Shown piece by piece: positions 41,810-51,063 of a stretch of DNA of 64,000 nucleotides. A program made the translations under genes and the position numbers. Below the pieces are notes generated by a model. It did not search any database, was not told the origin of the DNA, and saw only the letters and a program-made list of their open reading frames with translations. The stretch comes from JAKZVK01 sp965237575 (GTDB taxonomy: Bacteria; Acidobacteriota; Terriglobia; Bryobacterales; UBA6623). Position 1 is the stretch's first letter. The number at the start of each line of letters is the position of its first letter. The DNA lies in the NCBI GenBank assembly GCA_965237575.1, contig CBDEGI010000003.1, forward strand, positions 930,001-994,000, written 5' to 3'.

Positions 41810-41878
41810 CGATCGGCGCCACCGCCGGCATCAAGGATCTCATTTACGATCATCTGAAACGACACTCAAGGAGAAAAC

Positions 41879-42232
41879 ATGAGATATATGCTGTTGATCT
41901 ACAACGCCGAGGCGGATGGGGCGAAAATGACGCCCGAGGAGTCCCAGGCGAATTTCGGGGGCTGGATGAGTTATACGCAGGAGCTTCGCGACCGGAAGGC
42001 GATGCTGTCCGGCGAGCCGCTGCAGCCGACCGCGACGGCGACGACCGTGCGGGTGCGCGACGGCAAGACGTTAAGCACCGACGGGCCTTTTGCCGAAACG
42101 AAAGAGCAGTTGGGCGGTTTCTACATACTCGAGTGCAAGGACCTCGACGAGGCGATCGAGTGGGCGGCGAAGATGCCGAGTGCACCAAACGGGTCGGTAG
42201 AGATTCGGCCGGTGATGGAGTTTGATCACTAG
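41879..42232 (+). CDS. YCII/DGPF-domain protein, second copy
   Basis: This 117-residue paralogue has MRYMLLIYNAEAD and DGPFAETKEQLGGFYILE. The order is YCII, YCII, DUF2461, ECF42 sigma on the same strand, and the first two are the expected regulon of the sigma factor. Function is unknown; the conserved His/Asp pair of some YCII proteins is not obvious. Confidence 0.88.
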   Translation: MRYMLLIYNAEADGAKMTPEESQANFGGWMSYTQELRDRKAMLSGEPLQPTATATTVRVRDGKTLSTDGPFAETKEQLGGFYILECKDLDEAIEWAAKMPSAPNGSVEIRPVMEFDH

Positions 42233-42253
42233 CCGTTCAAGCCGTGACGGTCA

Positions 42254-42361
42254 GGGGCTGTGAAAAAATCGGGGACTGTCACAAGCGACAGGAGATAAGT
42301 CCACCGTCCTCAACGTCCATCAGGTCGCGGTTGACTGTCCCCAGTATTTTTTCACAGCCCC
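42254..42361. repeat. Foldback (MITE-like) element inserted in repeat R2
   Basis: The ends GGGGCTGTGAAAAAAT and ATTTTTTCACAGCCCC are perfect inverses; just inside are CGGGGACTGTC and GACTGTCCCC. TCAGG appears on both sides (42251-42255 and 42362-42366). The flanks GCCGTGACGGTCAGG and TCAGGGAGCGGTCGTGG rejoin to the R2 hairpin. It has no coding capacity. Confidence 0.8.
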
Positions 42362-42497
42362 TCAGGGAGCGGTCGTGGCTTACGCTAGCCCTGTCAGCCG
42401 CTCCTTGACTGTCAGCCGCTCGGCCCATGGGGTGCATGGGCAAGTGAGGGCGTCCGTACAGCAAAATCACTACATCAGAATCACTGAAGAGTTCAAT

Positions 42498-43193
42498 ATG
42501 GCATCTTCGTTTCAAGGGTTCTCGCGTGACCTACTTTCGTTCTTCAAGGCCTTGACGAAGAGCAACAACAAGGCTTGGTTCGATGAACATCGCCGCGATT
42601 ACCAAGGCCTGCTAATCGAGCCGGCAAAACAATTCGTCGCTGCGATGGCGCCTGAGCTTCAACGCCTCTCGAAGAACGTACGCGCCGAACCGCGCGTGAA
42701 CGGCTCGATCATGCGTATCAATCGCGATACGCGATTCTCGAAAGACAAGACGCCCTACAAGCTGAACCTCTCGATGATCTTCCCCGAGGGAAGTGAGTTC
42801 GACCGGCAACACCCGGCCTTCCTCATGCAAGTGGATGCAACGACCCTTTGCATCGGGGCGGGCCTGTGTGGATTCAGTCCCGAGCAACTTGCCGGCTACC
42901 GCAAGGCGGTCGTCGAGAAGAAGTCGGGACAGGCTCTGCAGGCCGCGATTCACAGAGTAAAGAAAGCAGGTTTTCCCAACCTGGGTGGCGAGCGCTACAA
43001 GCGGGTGCCGCGGGGTTTCGACCCTGAACACCCGAATGCCGACCTGTTGCGTCATGCCGGCCTCGACATGGGCCGGCAAGAGCCCTTGCCGGAGGCACTC
43101 TTCGGCAAGGACGCGGTCGTGTATTGCATGGGTTGCTTCCGCGAGGTGCGCCCCGTGCAGCGCTGGCTGGTCGAGGCGCTGGATGTGCTGTAA
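42498..43193 (+). CDS. DUF2461 family protein
   Basis: ATG 42498 opens MASSFQGFSRDLLSFFKALT, with the family markers NNKAWFDEHRRDYQ and INRDTRFSKDKTPYKLNLSM. The protein has 231 residues and unknown function. The frame from 42375 begins in the R2 repeat and is dropped. No export signal. Confidence 0.85.
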   Translation: MASSFQGFSRDLLSFFKALTKSNNKAWFDEHRRDYQGLLIEPAKQFVAAMAPELQRLSKNVRAEPRVNGSIMRINRDTRFSKDKTPYKLNLSMIFPEGSEFDRQHPAFLMQVDATTLCIGAGLCGFSPEQLAGYRKAVVEKKSGQALQAAIHRVKKAGFPNLGGERYKRVPRGFDPEHPNADLLRHAGLDMGRQEPLPEALFGKDAVVYCMGCFREVRPVQRWLVEALDVL

Positions 43194-43318
43194 AACTTAG
43201 TTCCGCTACGGGATCGGCGGCAACGAGAACGCCAAGCCACGATGATTCAAGCGCGGCCGGTTTGGACCTTCGCGCCAAGACCTGTTGAGCCGATAGACTG
43301 CCATTAGGTTCAACAGGC

Positions 43319-44560
43319 ATGGGTGATGTACGGCGAGTTGTGGAAGATGTCTTTCGTAAGGAGTCCGGCAAGATCGTGGCCGGGCTGATCCGACAGTACG
43401 GAGACTTCGACCTCGCCGAAGACGCCCTACAAGACGCCTTCCTTGCGGCCCTCGACCGCTGGGCCGCGGACGGCACTCCCGACAACCCCGGCGCGTGGAT
43501 CACGACCACGGCGCGGCGCAAGGCGATCGACAGGCTTCGGCGCCGTCAGACTCAAAGCAATCACAGTGGCACGGTGCAACACGAATCTCACGGGGCGGCC
43601 GGCCAACAGGCGGACCGGCTCGACACGCCTTTTGACGACGATCGACTTCCTCTGATCTTCACCTGCTGCCACCCGGCACTGAAGATCGAGGCACAAGTGG
43701 GCCTGACGTTGGGCACCCTGGGTGGGCTGACCACGGCGGAGATCGCGCGCGCGTTTCTGGTTCCCGAGGCTACCCTCGCGCAGCGACTGGTGCGCGCCAA
43801 GGGGAAGATCCGGACGGCGCACATCCCTTACCGCGTTCCGCCCGCGCACTTGCTTACGGAGAGGCTGGCAGCGGTTCTCGCGGTTGTGTACCTCGTTTTC
43901 AATGAGGGCTACTCGGCTTCAGTGGGTGACGCCCTCATTCGGCAAGACCTGTGCTCGGAGGCGATCCGGTTGGCAAGGCTGCTGGCCGATCTGATGCCCG
44001 CGGAGCCTGAGGCCCGCGGCCTGCTGGCCTTGCTGCTGTTGCAGGATTCGCGGCGCGAGGCTCGTGTGGATCCCCAAGGACAATTGATCACGCTCGAGGA
44101 ACAGGACCGATCACTGTGGGATCATGGGCGTATTGCCGAAGGATTGCAATGGCTGCGACAGGCGATCGAGCTGCGGTGTGCAGGGCCGTATCAGGTGCAA
44201 GCGGCCATCGCAGCCGTCCACGCACGGGCCAAGACGGCCCATGACACCAACTGGAAAGAGATCGCGTCGCTTTACTCCGAACTGGCACGCCTTCATCCCT
44301 CGCCCGTCGTCGAGCTGAACCGTGCCGTGGCCGTCGCGATGTCGGACGGGTACGCGATGGGCCTGAACTGGATCGACCGACTTGGCGCAGCGGGCGAACT
44401 CGACGACTACCATCTCTATCACGCTGCCCGCGCCGACCTGCTTAGACGGCTGGGCCGACGGCCGGAAGCCTTCGGCGCGTACCGCCGAGCGCTCGAACTC
44501 ACAGCCAACAATGCCGAGCGGAACTACCTCGAACGCCGCCTGACAGAGGTGTCGGAGTGA
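43319..44560 (+). CDS. ECF42-type RNA polymerase sigma factor with C-terminal TPR-like extension
   Basis: The 413-residue protein has sigma regions 2 and 4 in its first 170 residues (IVAGLIRQYGDFDLAEDALQ, then TLGTLGGLTTAEIARAFLVP) and a DUF6596-type helical extension (VLAVVYLVFNEGYSAS, AVAVAMSDGYAMGLNWIDRL). No anti-sigma factor is adjacent. ECF42 sigma factors are known to sit by YCII proteins and to be controlled by their own C-terminal domain. Genes starting at 41438 and 41879 are likely targets. Confidence 0.9.
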   Translation: MGDVRRVVEDVFRKESGKIVAGLIRQYGDFDLAEDALQDAFLAALDRWAADGTPDNPGAWITTTARRKAIDRLRRRQTQSNHSGTVQHESHGAAGQQADRLDTPFDDDRLPLIFTCCHPALKIEAQVGLTLGTLGGLTTAEIARAFLVPEATLAQRLVRAKGKIRTAHIPYRVPPAHLLTERLAAVLAVVYLVFNEGYSASVGDALIRQDLCSEAIRLARLLADLMPAEPEARGLLALLLLQDSRREARVDPQGQLITLEEQDRSLWDHGRIAEGLQWLRQAIELRCAGPYQVQAAIAAVHARAKTAHDTNWKEIASLYSELARLHPSPVVELNRAVAVAMSDGYAMGLNWIDRLGAAGELDDYHLYHAARADLLRRLGRRPEAFGAYRRALELTANNAERNYLERRLTEVSE

Positions 44561-44815
44561 GCGTCTCATGCCTGCCCGCGAGCATGGCCGAGCAACCGTC
44601 GATGGGCGCGGTGATGCGTGCCGATACGATGCGGGGCTATGTGCCCGAGGCGACTTCAGCGAAGTCGAGGTGCTGCCCATCGAGAACTGTTTCTTCCCGT
44701 TCATACCGGCTAGACTGGTAGGCCAATTGCGGTCCGCCGCTGAATGTTTCCACTGTGGTACCCTGCCCCCGGGTTGACTTCCGTCCGCGCGCCGAACCCG
44801 CCCGGCTCCCCCGTC

Positions 44816-45166
44816 ATGACTTTAAGAGAGGCCCGGCAACTCTATCACCAGAAGGCTCTCTTCCGAATCAGAGCGAACCGTGAACGATGGAGGACCCTTG
44901 GATTGTTGGCGGAGGAGCGAGCTCTGCTAGCGTGGGCCATCCGTCGTGATGCGCGAGTCGAGACGCGGCAAGATATCGGAGCGCATTGGCGGCTGGTGTT
45001 TGAGGCGCGGGACCTTGTGGTATACGGCCACGTGAACGGTCCTGAGTTCTCCTTAGAACTGCGGCAGGCCAAGGAGAAGGGGCTGACGGGTGATGCAGTC
45101 TACGAGGAGGTCCTCGACTCAGCCTGTCGAACCAGCGAGAAGTTCGACGAATGGTCCCGTCCGTAG
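44816..45166 (+). CDS. Hypothetical protein
   Basis: ATG 44816 (MTLREARQLYHQKALFRIRA) gives 116 residues rich in Arg and Glu. The extension to 44744 is not supported. There is no recognised domain or membrane segment; codon positions are GC-biased as in real genes here. It is followed by a 262-base gap with possible RNA structure. Confidence 0.55.
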   Translation: MTLREARQLYHQKALFRIRANRERWRTLGLLAEERALLAWAIRRDARVETRQDIGAHWRLVFEARDLVVYGHVNGPEFSLELRQAKEKGLTGDAVYEEVLDSACRTSEKFDEWSRP

Positions 45167-45428
45167 AGGGGCCTAGTGGTTGGCGGCTGCCCGTGCTACC
45201 GATCACAGGTCTTCGGTGTTTTTTGCAACCCTAGTTAAATCAACAGCTTGTGGCGTCTGCTCTAGACTTGTAGCCCAGGTTTTCAGGGGGGCGGACGTGT
45301 AGTCTGAGGGTGAGCAAGCGGTGCTTGAGCGGCAGCCCATAAGGCAGTCTTGCAAGTGTGTTTTTCCGCGGACCGTCTGCCGACTACCCAGGTAGGCTTG
45401 TTGTGGGCAATAGGAGGTGATTGCTAGA
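45167..45428. other. Untranslated gap with paired segments
   Basis: GGCGGACG near 45292 can pair with CGTCTGCC near 45374, and GTAGTC with GACTAC, bracketing 75 bases with smaller hairpins. It directly precedes a gene with a perfect ribosome-binding site. I cannot match it to a known RNA class. Confidence 0.3.
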
Positions 45429-45695
45429 ATGCGCAAGGGTTCTCACATGCCGGAAGCTAAGCCAGCCCTGGACTTGAACGAGTGCCTCGCGACTCCTGTA
45501 GCTTGGTCCAAGACGGCGGACCCGGTGAAGCCCTTCGAAGCTACGGTGGGCGCCGATTCCTGGGTGATTGGGCTGAATGATTTCCCTCCCGAGCGGCCCT
45601 TCACACTCCTTGTGAACGGGATTTCGGTCGACGACTTCGACGACTGGCCGGACGCCTGGTCCTTGCCCGACTCCGTCGAGCTAGCCAAGGGTTAG
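45429..45695 (+). CDS. Small hypothetical protein
   Basis: ATG 45429, nine bases after a perfect GGAGGTGA, gives 88 residues (MRKGSHMPEAKPALDLNECL...). The sequence is acidic, without membrane segments or known motifs (LNDFPPERPFTLLVNGISVD). The strong ribosome-binding site is the best evidence that it is real. Confidence 0.65.
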   Translation: MRKGSHMPEAKPALDLNECLATPVAWSKTADPVKPFEATVGADSWVIGLNDFPPERPFTLLVNGISVDDFDDWPDAWSLPDSVELAKG

Positions 45696-45761
45696 TGGCT
45701 GCCACACGGCCACCGGACTTGATCTTTGGGCCCAGATGCGCGATGCTGGTGGGCTTTTCGC

Positions 45762-46718
45762 ATGCAAGTCCGGCTCTTCTATCACGATCGTTGTTTCGAC
45801 GGTGCTTGCTCGGCGGCGGTTTTCGCCGACTTCTACCGCCAATCCTTCGACCCCTCCGCCGAGTTCACGCTGACCGGCCTCTTCCATCGGGCCGAGCAAC
45901 TCTTTGACGAAGAGCTTTTCGACGGAGACGAAAACGCCATCGTCGACTTCAAGTACTGTGCCTCACCGAAGCTCACTTGGTGGTTCGACCATCACCAGAG
46001 TGCCTTCCTCTCACCCGAGGACGAGGCGCACTTTGAGAAAGAGCGCAGCGACAAGAAGTTCTACGACGCCTCCTTCAAGTCCTGTACGCAGTTCATCGCC
46101 TCGATCGCCGGCGATAAGTTTCAGTACGACAGCTCTCACCTCACCGATTTGATCCGGTGGGCCGACATCATCGACGGGGCCCAATACAAAGACGCCAAAC
46201 AAGCAGTCGAGATGGCGGCCCCGGCGATGAAGCTGACTCTCGTGCTCGAGGCCGCCGAACCGAATCTCAGTTCGAAGGTCATTCCGCTTCTGACCCGGCA
46301 GCCGCTGGACGAGATCTCACAACTCGACTGGGTCCGCGGTGCGTTCGACAAGCTGTACCGCCGCCATCTGGAGTCGATCGACATTATTCGGGACCGCAGC
46401 CGCGCGAGCGGACGGGTTATCTTTTTCGACATGGCTGACACCGACCACGGTGGCTACAACAAGTTCGTGCCGTACTACCTCTTTCCCGAAGCCACCTACA
46501 CCGTCTCGGTCTCCGACGCCGGCTTCCGGACCAAGGTCTCCGTGGGCTCGAATCCCTGGGCCCCTGAGGAACCCCTTCACAACCTTGCGTCGATCTGCGA
46601 GCGCTACGGCGGGGGAGGCCACTCGCGCGTCGGCGCCGTCAGCTACGGGCCGGATGAACTTCAGCGTGCCCGTGATACCGCCCGGGAGATCGTAAGCGAG
46701 TTGGCTGCGGATGGCTAA
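45762..46718 (+). CDS. DHH-family phosphoesterase
   Basis: Start set at ATG 45762 (MQVRLFYHDRCFDGACSAAV), the standard N-terminus of the family. The metal motif DHH is in LTWWFDHHQSAFLS, with further Asp residues in RWADIIDGAQYKD. A C-terminal DHHA1-type nucleic-acid domain ends GGGGHSRVGAVSY. About 318 residues. Relatives cleave short RNAs or cyclic dinucleotides, and which applies here is not visible. Confidence 0.85.
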   Translation: MQVRLFYHDRCFDGACSAAVFADFYRQSFDPSAEFTLTGLFHRAEQLFDEELFDGDENAIVDFKYCASPKLTWWFDHHQSAFLSPEDEAHFEKERSDKKFYDASFKSCTQFIASIAGDKFQYDSSHLTDLIRWADIIDGAQYKDAKQAVEMAAPAMKLTLVLEAAEPNLSSKVIPLLTRQPLDEISQLDWVRGAFDKLYRRHLESIDIIRDRSRASGRVIFFDMADTDHGGYNKFVPYYLFPEATYTVSVSDAGFRTKVSVGSNPWAPEEPLHNLASICERYGGGGHSRVGAVSYGPDELQRARDTAREIVSELAADG

Positions 46719-46828
46719 GTAGTGTGTTTCGCGAATACGGTTACGTTTTGGGTTTGCCCTGTAGGGGCGGGCCCCCGTACCCGCCCGCTCAGATACGTGA
46801 CCGTATTCATGAAACGATGTACTAAGTC
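46714..46828. repeat. Small foldback element
   Basis: The arm GTTTCGCGAATACGGTTACG at 46726 pairs with ACGTGACCGTATTCATGAAAC ending at 46815. Outer bases CTAAGTAGTG and TGTACTAAG extend the pairing and an inner GGGGCGGG...CCCGCCC adds a second stem. No coding capacity. Confidence 0.7.
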
Positions 46829-46923
46829 GGCCTAAACTCCTTCATCTGCGCCTCTCACCCGAAACGCTGGACGCGCCCTACGCTTTCTCTCCTGCGTCGC
46901 CGATCAACCTCCCAGGCGGTGAC

Positions 46924-47787
46924 GTGGAGGTTACGACTAACGCAAGTGCGGAACGGACGCGCCGGGCGATCGGGCGCCTGACCGAACTGCCGGCGGCAGT
47001 GCGGGTCGTGCAGGAGGCGCTGAAAGCGACTGCGGACCCGCTCTGCACGAATGAACAACTGCAGGAGATCCTGTCGCAAGACCCCGGTGCTACGGCTGAC
47101 TTGCTGCGGCTGGCCAACTCTCCGTTTTTTGGGGTCAGCAACCTGATCCGAACGCTGGCCATGGCGGTGACCGTGGTGGGTCACGCCCGGCTCGTCACGC
47201 TGCTACGCCACTTGATGGCGACCAAGCTGATGGATTCCCTGCCCGCACACACCGAAGCAGCTAAGGAGTGCCGATCCGTTGCCTTGGCGGCCGGAGTCGT
47301 TTGCCACCAAATCGCCGAGCAGACCTACGCCAGCAATCCCGACGAGTTTATGATCGCCGGCCTGCTGCACAACGTAGGTGAGCTTGCGCTGCTGTCGGAG
47401 ACGCCGGAGGAATACCAGAAGGTCAGAGAGCTGAGCGCCGAGATGCACCTGCGCATGGCCGAGATCGCCGTGTTGGGCGTGGACCAATTCCAGGTGAGCC
47501 GCTGGCTACTCGAAGCGTGGAGCTTTCCGCCCAACTACATCGAGGCCGCGGGGTACTGGAGTACGCCGGGACATTCCGACGTGAGCACCCCCTCCTACCT
47601 GATTGTCGGGATCGTCAGCATCGGCGCCCAACTGGCGCGCGCGTGGTTCGAAGGGCTGGATGAGCAAGCCGCGATCAGCCGGGTTTCGGCGTCCGCGTTC
47701 TCGAGAACGCGTATTCAGCCCGAAGCCCTCATCGGGAACTATCAAGGCATCGAAGAGGGAGTCGAGAGGCTCGAACGCAGCCTGTAG
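46924..47787 (+). CDS. HDOD-domain protein
   Basis: The 287-residue product from GTG 46924 has the HDOD layout: LPAAVRVVQEALKATADP, QDPGATADLLRLANSPFFGV and the remnant HD site as LLHNVGELALL. It has no GGDEF or EAL domain attached. HDOD proteins act as signal or scaffold proteins, often for motility and development. It lies upstream of a PilT gene cluster but on its own transcript. Confidence 0.85.
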   Translation: MEVTTNASAERTRRAIGRLTELPAAVRVVQEALKATADPLCTNEQLQEILSQDPGATADLLRLANSPFFGVSNLIRTLAMAVTVVGHARLVTLLRHLMATKLMDSLPAHTEAAKECRSVALAAGVVCHQIAEQTYASNPDEFMIAGLLHNVGELALLSETPEEYQKVRELSAEMHLRMAEIAVLGVDQFQVSRWLLEAWSFPPNYIEAAGYWSTPGHSDVSTPSYLIVGIVSIGAQLARAWFEGLDEQAAISRVSASAFSRTRIQPEALIGNYQGIEEGVERLERSL

Positions 47788-47896
47788 AGGAGTCTGGGCC
47801 TATTCGTCTCCTCACATCGCTAAAACCCCACGTCCGAAACCCAAGCGGGGAAGCTACCGTGCGAGGCCGGGTTTCCCGATCTTAAGTGGTTTTCGC

Positions 47897-48100
47897 TCAG
47901 TCGGCATCGGAGGGTGAGGCCGTGTGTTCGAACGTGTCGACCTCCAACCCTTCCTCGTCCTGTTCGTGTTTGTGCCGGTGTCTCTGCTCGCGCTCCCGCC
48001 GGCGTCTAGCTTGGGAGTTCAGTTCCGCCTTGCGCCCCGCTTCCGACCGAGGGACCTCGAGGTCGCCGAAGGGCTTAGAGGCAGGAAAGATGTCGGGCAT
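47897..48100 (-). CDS. Small charged protein of unknown function
   Basis: ATG 48100, preceded by GAGGAGG at a good distance, opens MPDIFPASKPFGDLEVPRSE and runs 67 residues. The centre is Arg/His-rich and the end acidic (EDEEGLEVDTF-like). No match recognised. Confidence 0.5.
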   Translation of the reverse strand: MPDIFPASKPFGDLEVPRSEAGRKAELNSQARRRREREQRHRHKHEQDEEGLEVDTFEHTASPSDAD

Positions 48101-48347
48101 GGCATTCCTCCTCATCCCTCTTATCGGCTGAGCAGGGGAAGCACATCACACCACCACCGGCGGCCGGCCAGGGTCGGAAAGTAGTAGCCTGATCCCAGGC
48201 CTGCATTGCGTCCCCTGGCGCGTCCATGGCCGACACTGGCTGGGCCCGGCCAGACCATAGCCAACGGCTGGCAGCACCTTGAATCGATCCCCCGCCAACT
48301 CCACTTGGAATCAACGACTTGAGAGCCACTGAAAGCGTCGAACAGCC

Positions 48348-49724
48348 ATGAGCCCCATCGCTCCGCTTGAAGCCTACTATGCTGCCCACGAGACTGACTT
48401 CCTCGACGGCCTCAAGGACTTCCTCCGCATCCCCAGCATCAGTACGCTGCCCGAGCACCGCGCCGACATCGATCACGCCGCCCGCTTCCTCACCGGCGAG
48501 CTGAAGCGCATGGGCATGCGCAACGTCCGCCTGATCGAGGGCGAGGGACACCCCATCGTCGCCGCCGAATGGTTGGACGCTCCCGACCAGCCGACCCTGG
48601 TCATCTACGGCCACTACGACGTACAGCCGCCCGATCCACTAGACGAGTGGCACTCACCTCCCTTCGAGCCCGAAGTCCGCGGCGGTGATCTTTTCGCCAG
48701 GGGAGCTACGGACGACAAGGGTCAGACCTACATCCTGCTCAAGGCCGTGGAAGGATTCCTTCAGACCCAGGGTAGCCTACCGATCAACGTTAAGTTCCTG
48801 ATCGAGGGCGAAGAAGAGACCGGCGGCGAAATGCTCGACGCCTACCTCCGGGCACAGGGCCGCAGGCTCGGGGCTGACGCCGCCCTCCTGTGCGACACCG
48901 AGATGTTCGCGCCCGAGCTGCCGACCCTCTGTGTCGGCCTGCGAGGCGGCATCTACACCGAGGTCGAGGTGCGGGGACCGCGCACCGATCTTCATTCCGG
49001 GGTCTACGGCGGCACGGCCCCGAACCCCTTGCAGGCGGTAGCCGAGATCATTGCGCAGCTCAAGGACCCCGACGGAAAGTTGCTCATCCCCGGCATCTAC
49101 GACGATCTCGAACCGCCCACCGACGCCGAGCGCGAGGCCTGGAGCCGGCTGCCGTTTGATGAAAGCGCATACCTCGAGAACGAAGTGGGCTCGACCACGT
49201 TGACCGGAGAGCCGGAATACGGTGTGCTCGAGCGCACCTGGGCGCGGCCGTCGCTCGACGTGCACGGCATCCGCGGCAGCTTCATCGGCGAAGGAGCGAA
49301 AACGGCCATCCCTGCGCGGGCTGTCGCGAAGATCAGCATTCGTCTGGCGCCAAGTATGGATCCCGACGACGTATTCGACAAATATCGACGCTACGTGGAA
49401 GGGCTGACCCCGAAGGGTACAGTCGTGTCGGTTCGCAAACTCAACGCGGGTCCGCCGTCGGTTGTCGATGCCGGCCATCCTTTGATCCGAGCGGCCGCCG
49501 AGGCGCTGACCGAGGTCTTCGGCACGCCTGCCGTGTTCATCCGCTCGGGAGGCTCAATTCCCGTCGTAAACCTGTTCAAGCAGTTCGCGGGCATCCCGAC
49601 CGTGATGATGGGCTTCGGCTTGCCCGACGACAACCTGCACGCGCCGAATGAGAAGTTCCACTTGCCCAATTTCTACCGCGGTATCCGGGCAGTGGCGCGG
49701 TACCTCGAGAAGTTGGGGGAATAG
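48348..49724 (+). CDS. M20-family dipeptidase
   Basis: The 458-residue zinc peptidase has the first metal motif GHYDVQPPDPLDEWHSPPFE, the bridging region ARGATDDKGQ, catalytic EGEEETGG and a dimerisation/lid domain in between (LDVHGIRGSF). Typical length for carnosinase-like or succinyl-diaminopimelate desuccinylase relatives; the dipeptidase reading is favoured by YDVQPPDPLDEW. No signal peptide, so cytoplasmic. Confidence 0.92.
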   Translation: MSPIAPLEAYYAAHETDFLDGLKDFLRIPSISTLPEHRADIDHAARFLTGELKRMGMRNVRLIEGEGHPIVAAEWLDAPDQPTLVIYGHYDVQPPDPLDEWHSPPFEPEVRGGDLFARGATDDKGQTYILLKAVEGFLQTQGSLPINVKFLIEGEEETGGEMLDAYLRAQGRRLGADAALLCDTEMFAPELPTLCVGLRGGIYTEVEVRGPRTDLHSGVYGGTAPNPLQAVAEIIAQLKDPDGKLLIPGIYDDLEPPTDAEREAWSRLPFDESAYLENEVGSTTLTGEPEYGVLERTWARPSLDVHGIRGSFIGEGAKTAIPARAVAKISIRLAPSMDPDDVFDKYRRYVEGLTPKGTVVSVRKLNAGPPSVVDAGHPLIRAAAEALTEVFGTPAVFIRSGGSIPVVNLFKQFAGIPTVMMGFGLPDDNLHAPNEKFHLPNFYRGIRAVARYLEKLGE

Positions 49725-49799
49725 GCGTAGCGCGGATCTCGGTTTTGAGATCCGCGAGTTTAAGATAGTCTTTCGCAGCTACAATACCGTCATATCCAT

Positions 49800-51014
49800 A
49801 TGGCCGAATACAACCCTGAGTTGGAGAGCATCGTCCGGGAGCTGAACGAGAAGGCGAGCCCGGATCGGTCGGACACCCGAGCCCCGCGCACCGCCCAGGC
49901 TTCATCGATACCCGCGTCGATGCCGCTGTCCGTTGAGACGGACGTAACGATCGATTCGGACTCGCTCGATCCCGTGTTGCGCCAAGCGGTCGAGCGCAGC
50001 GCGTCGGACCTGCTCCTGGTGGCCGGCTGCCCCGTCGTGCTGCGTGTCAACGGCAGCTTGCTGCACGGCAGCGGACCGGTGCTCGATCACGACGATGTCA
50101 ACAAGCTGGTGCTGCCGATGCTGTCGTCGGCGCGCCGCGAGGAGTTGGAAACACGGCGCTCGTGCGATTTCAGCTTCGTGCGCGAGGGCATCGGGCGATT
50201 TCGCACCAACGTCCACTTTCAACGTGGCACGTTGGCGGCGGCCATACGGTTGCTGCCGGCGGAGATCCCCACACTCGAGTCGCTGCATCTGCCCGCGTCG
50301 CTCGCCAAGCTCACCGAGCGCAAGCAGGGTCTGATTTTGGTGACGGGGCCGACCGGGTCGGGCAAGACGTCGACGCTGGCCGCGCTGATGGGACTCGTCA
50401 ATCAGAACTATCCCGACCACGTGGTCACCATCGAGGACCCGATCGAGTACTACCACGTCAACCGCAAGTCGATCTTTGAGCAGATCGAGGTCGGGCACGA
50501 CTGTCATGACTTCGCCGGTGCGCTTCGAAGCATCCTGCGTCAGAACCCCGACGTCATTCTGGTGGGTGAGATGCGCGACCCCGAAACCGTCGCCACGGTA
50601 CTGACCGCGGCCGAGACTGGCCACTTGGTGCTCTCGACCTTGCACACCAACGACGCGGTGCAGGCTCTGGGCCGCATCGTCGATCTGTTTCCCAGCGGCC
50701 GGCAGACGCAGATTCGCCAGCAATTGTCGCTGGGGCTGTTGGCAATCATCGCGCAGCAACTCTTACCGTCAGCCGACGGCCAAGGGCGCTATCCGGCGGT
50801 CGAGATCCTTCTGGCGAATACCGCCGTGCGCCACTTGATCCGCAAGGGAGAAGATCACATGCTGCGCTCGCAGCTCAGCCTGGGCCGCGGCGAGGGCATG
50901 ATCATGATGGAGCAGTCGCTCGCCGACCTGGTGCGAAACGGCAGCATCACAAGGGACATCGCGTCAGCCCATTGCGCCAGCGATGATGAGCTGCAGCGCT
51001 ACCTGATGCAATAA
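49800..51014 (+). CDS. pilT: PilT/PilU-type ATPase
   Basis: The 404-residue ATPase has Walker A GPTGSGKTSTLAAL, the Asp box VVTIEDPIEYYH, Walker B PDVILVGEMRDPETVATV and the His box STLHTNDAVQALGRI. It powers type IV pilus retraction. A 60-residue N-terminal extension precedes the usual start; ATG 49800 follows CATATCC with no strong ribosome-binding site. The PilU-like C-terminus is short. It stands alone without other pil genes. Confidence 0.9.
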   Translation: MAEYNPELESIVRELNEKASPDRSDTRAPRTAQASSIPASMPLSVETDVTIDSDSLDPVLRQAVERSASDLLLVAGCPVVLRVNGSLLHGSGPVLDHDDVNKLVLPMLSSARREELETRRSCDFSFVREGIGRFRTNVHFQRGTLAAAIRLLPAEIPTLESLHLPASLAKLTERKQGLILVTGPTGSGKTSTLAALMGLVNQNYPDHVVTIEDPIEYYHVNRKSIFEQIEVGHDCHDFAGALRSILRQNPDVILVGEMRDPETVATVLTAAETGHLVLSTLHTNDAVQALGRIVDLFPSGRQTQIRQQLSLGLLAIIAQQLLPSADGQGRYPAVEILLANTAVRHLIRKGEDHMLRSQLSLGRGEGMIMMEQSLADLVRNGSITRDIASAHCASDDELQRYLMQ

Positions 51015-51063
51015 AGGTCGGACGTCAGGGCGCTGGTCGAGAAGCCGTCAAGCAACGACCACC

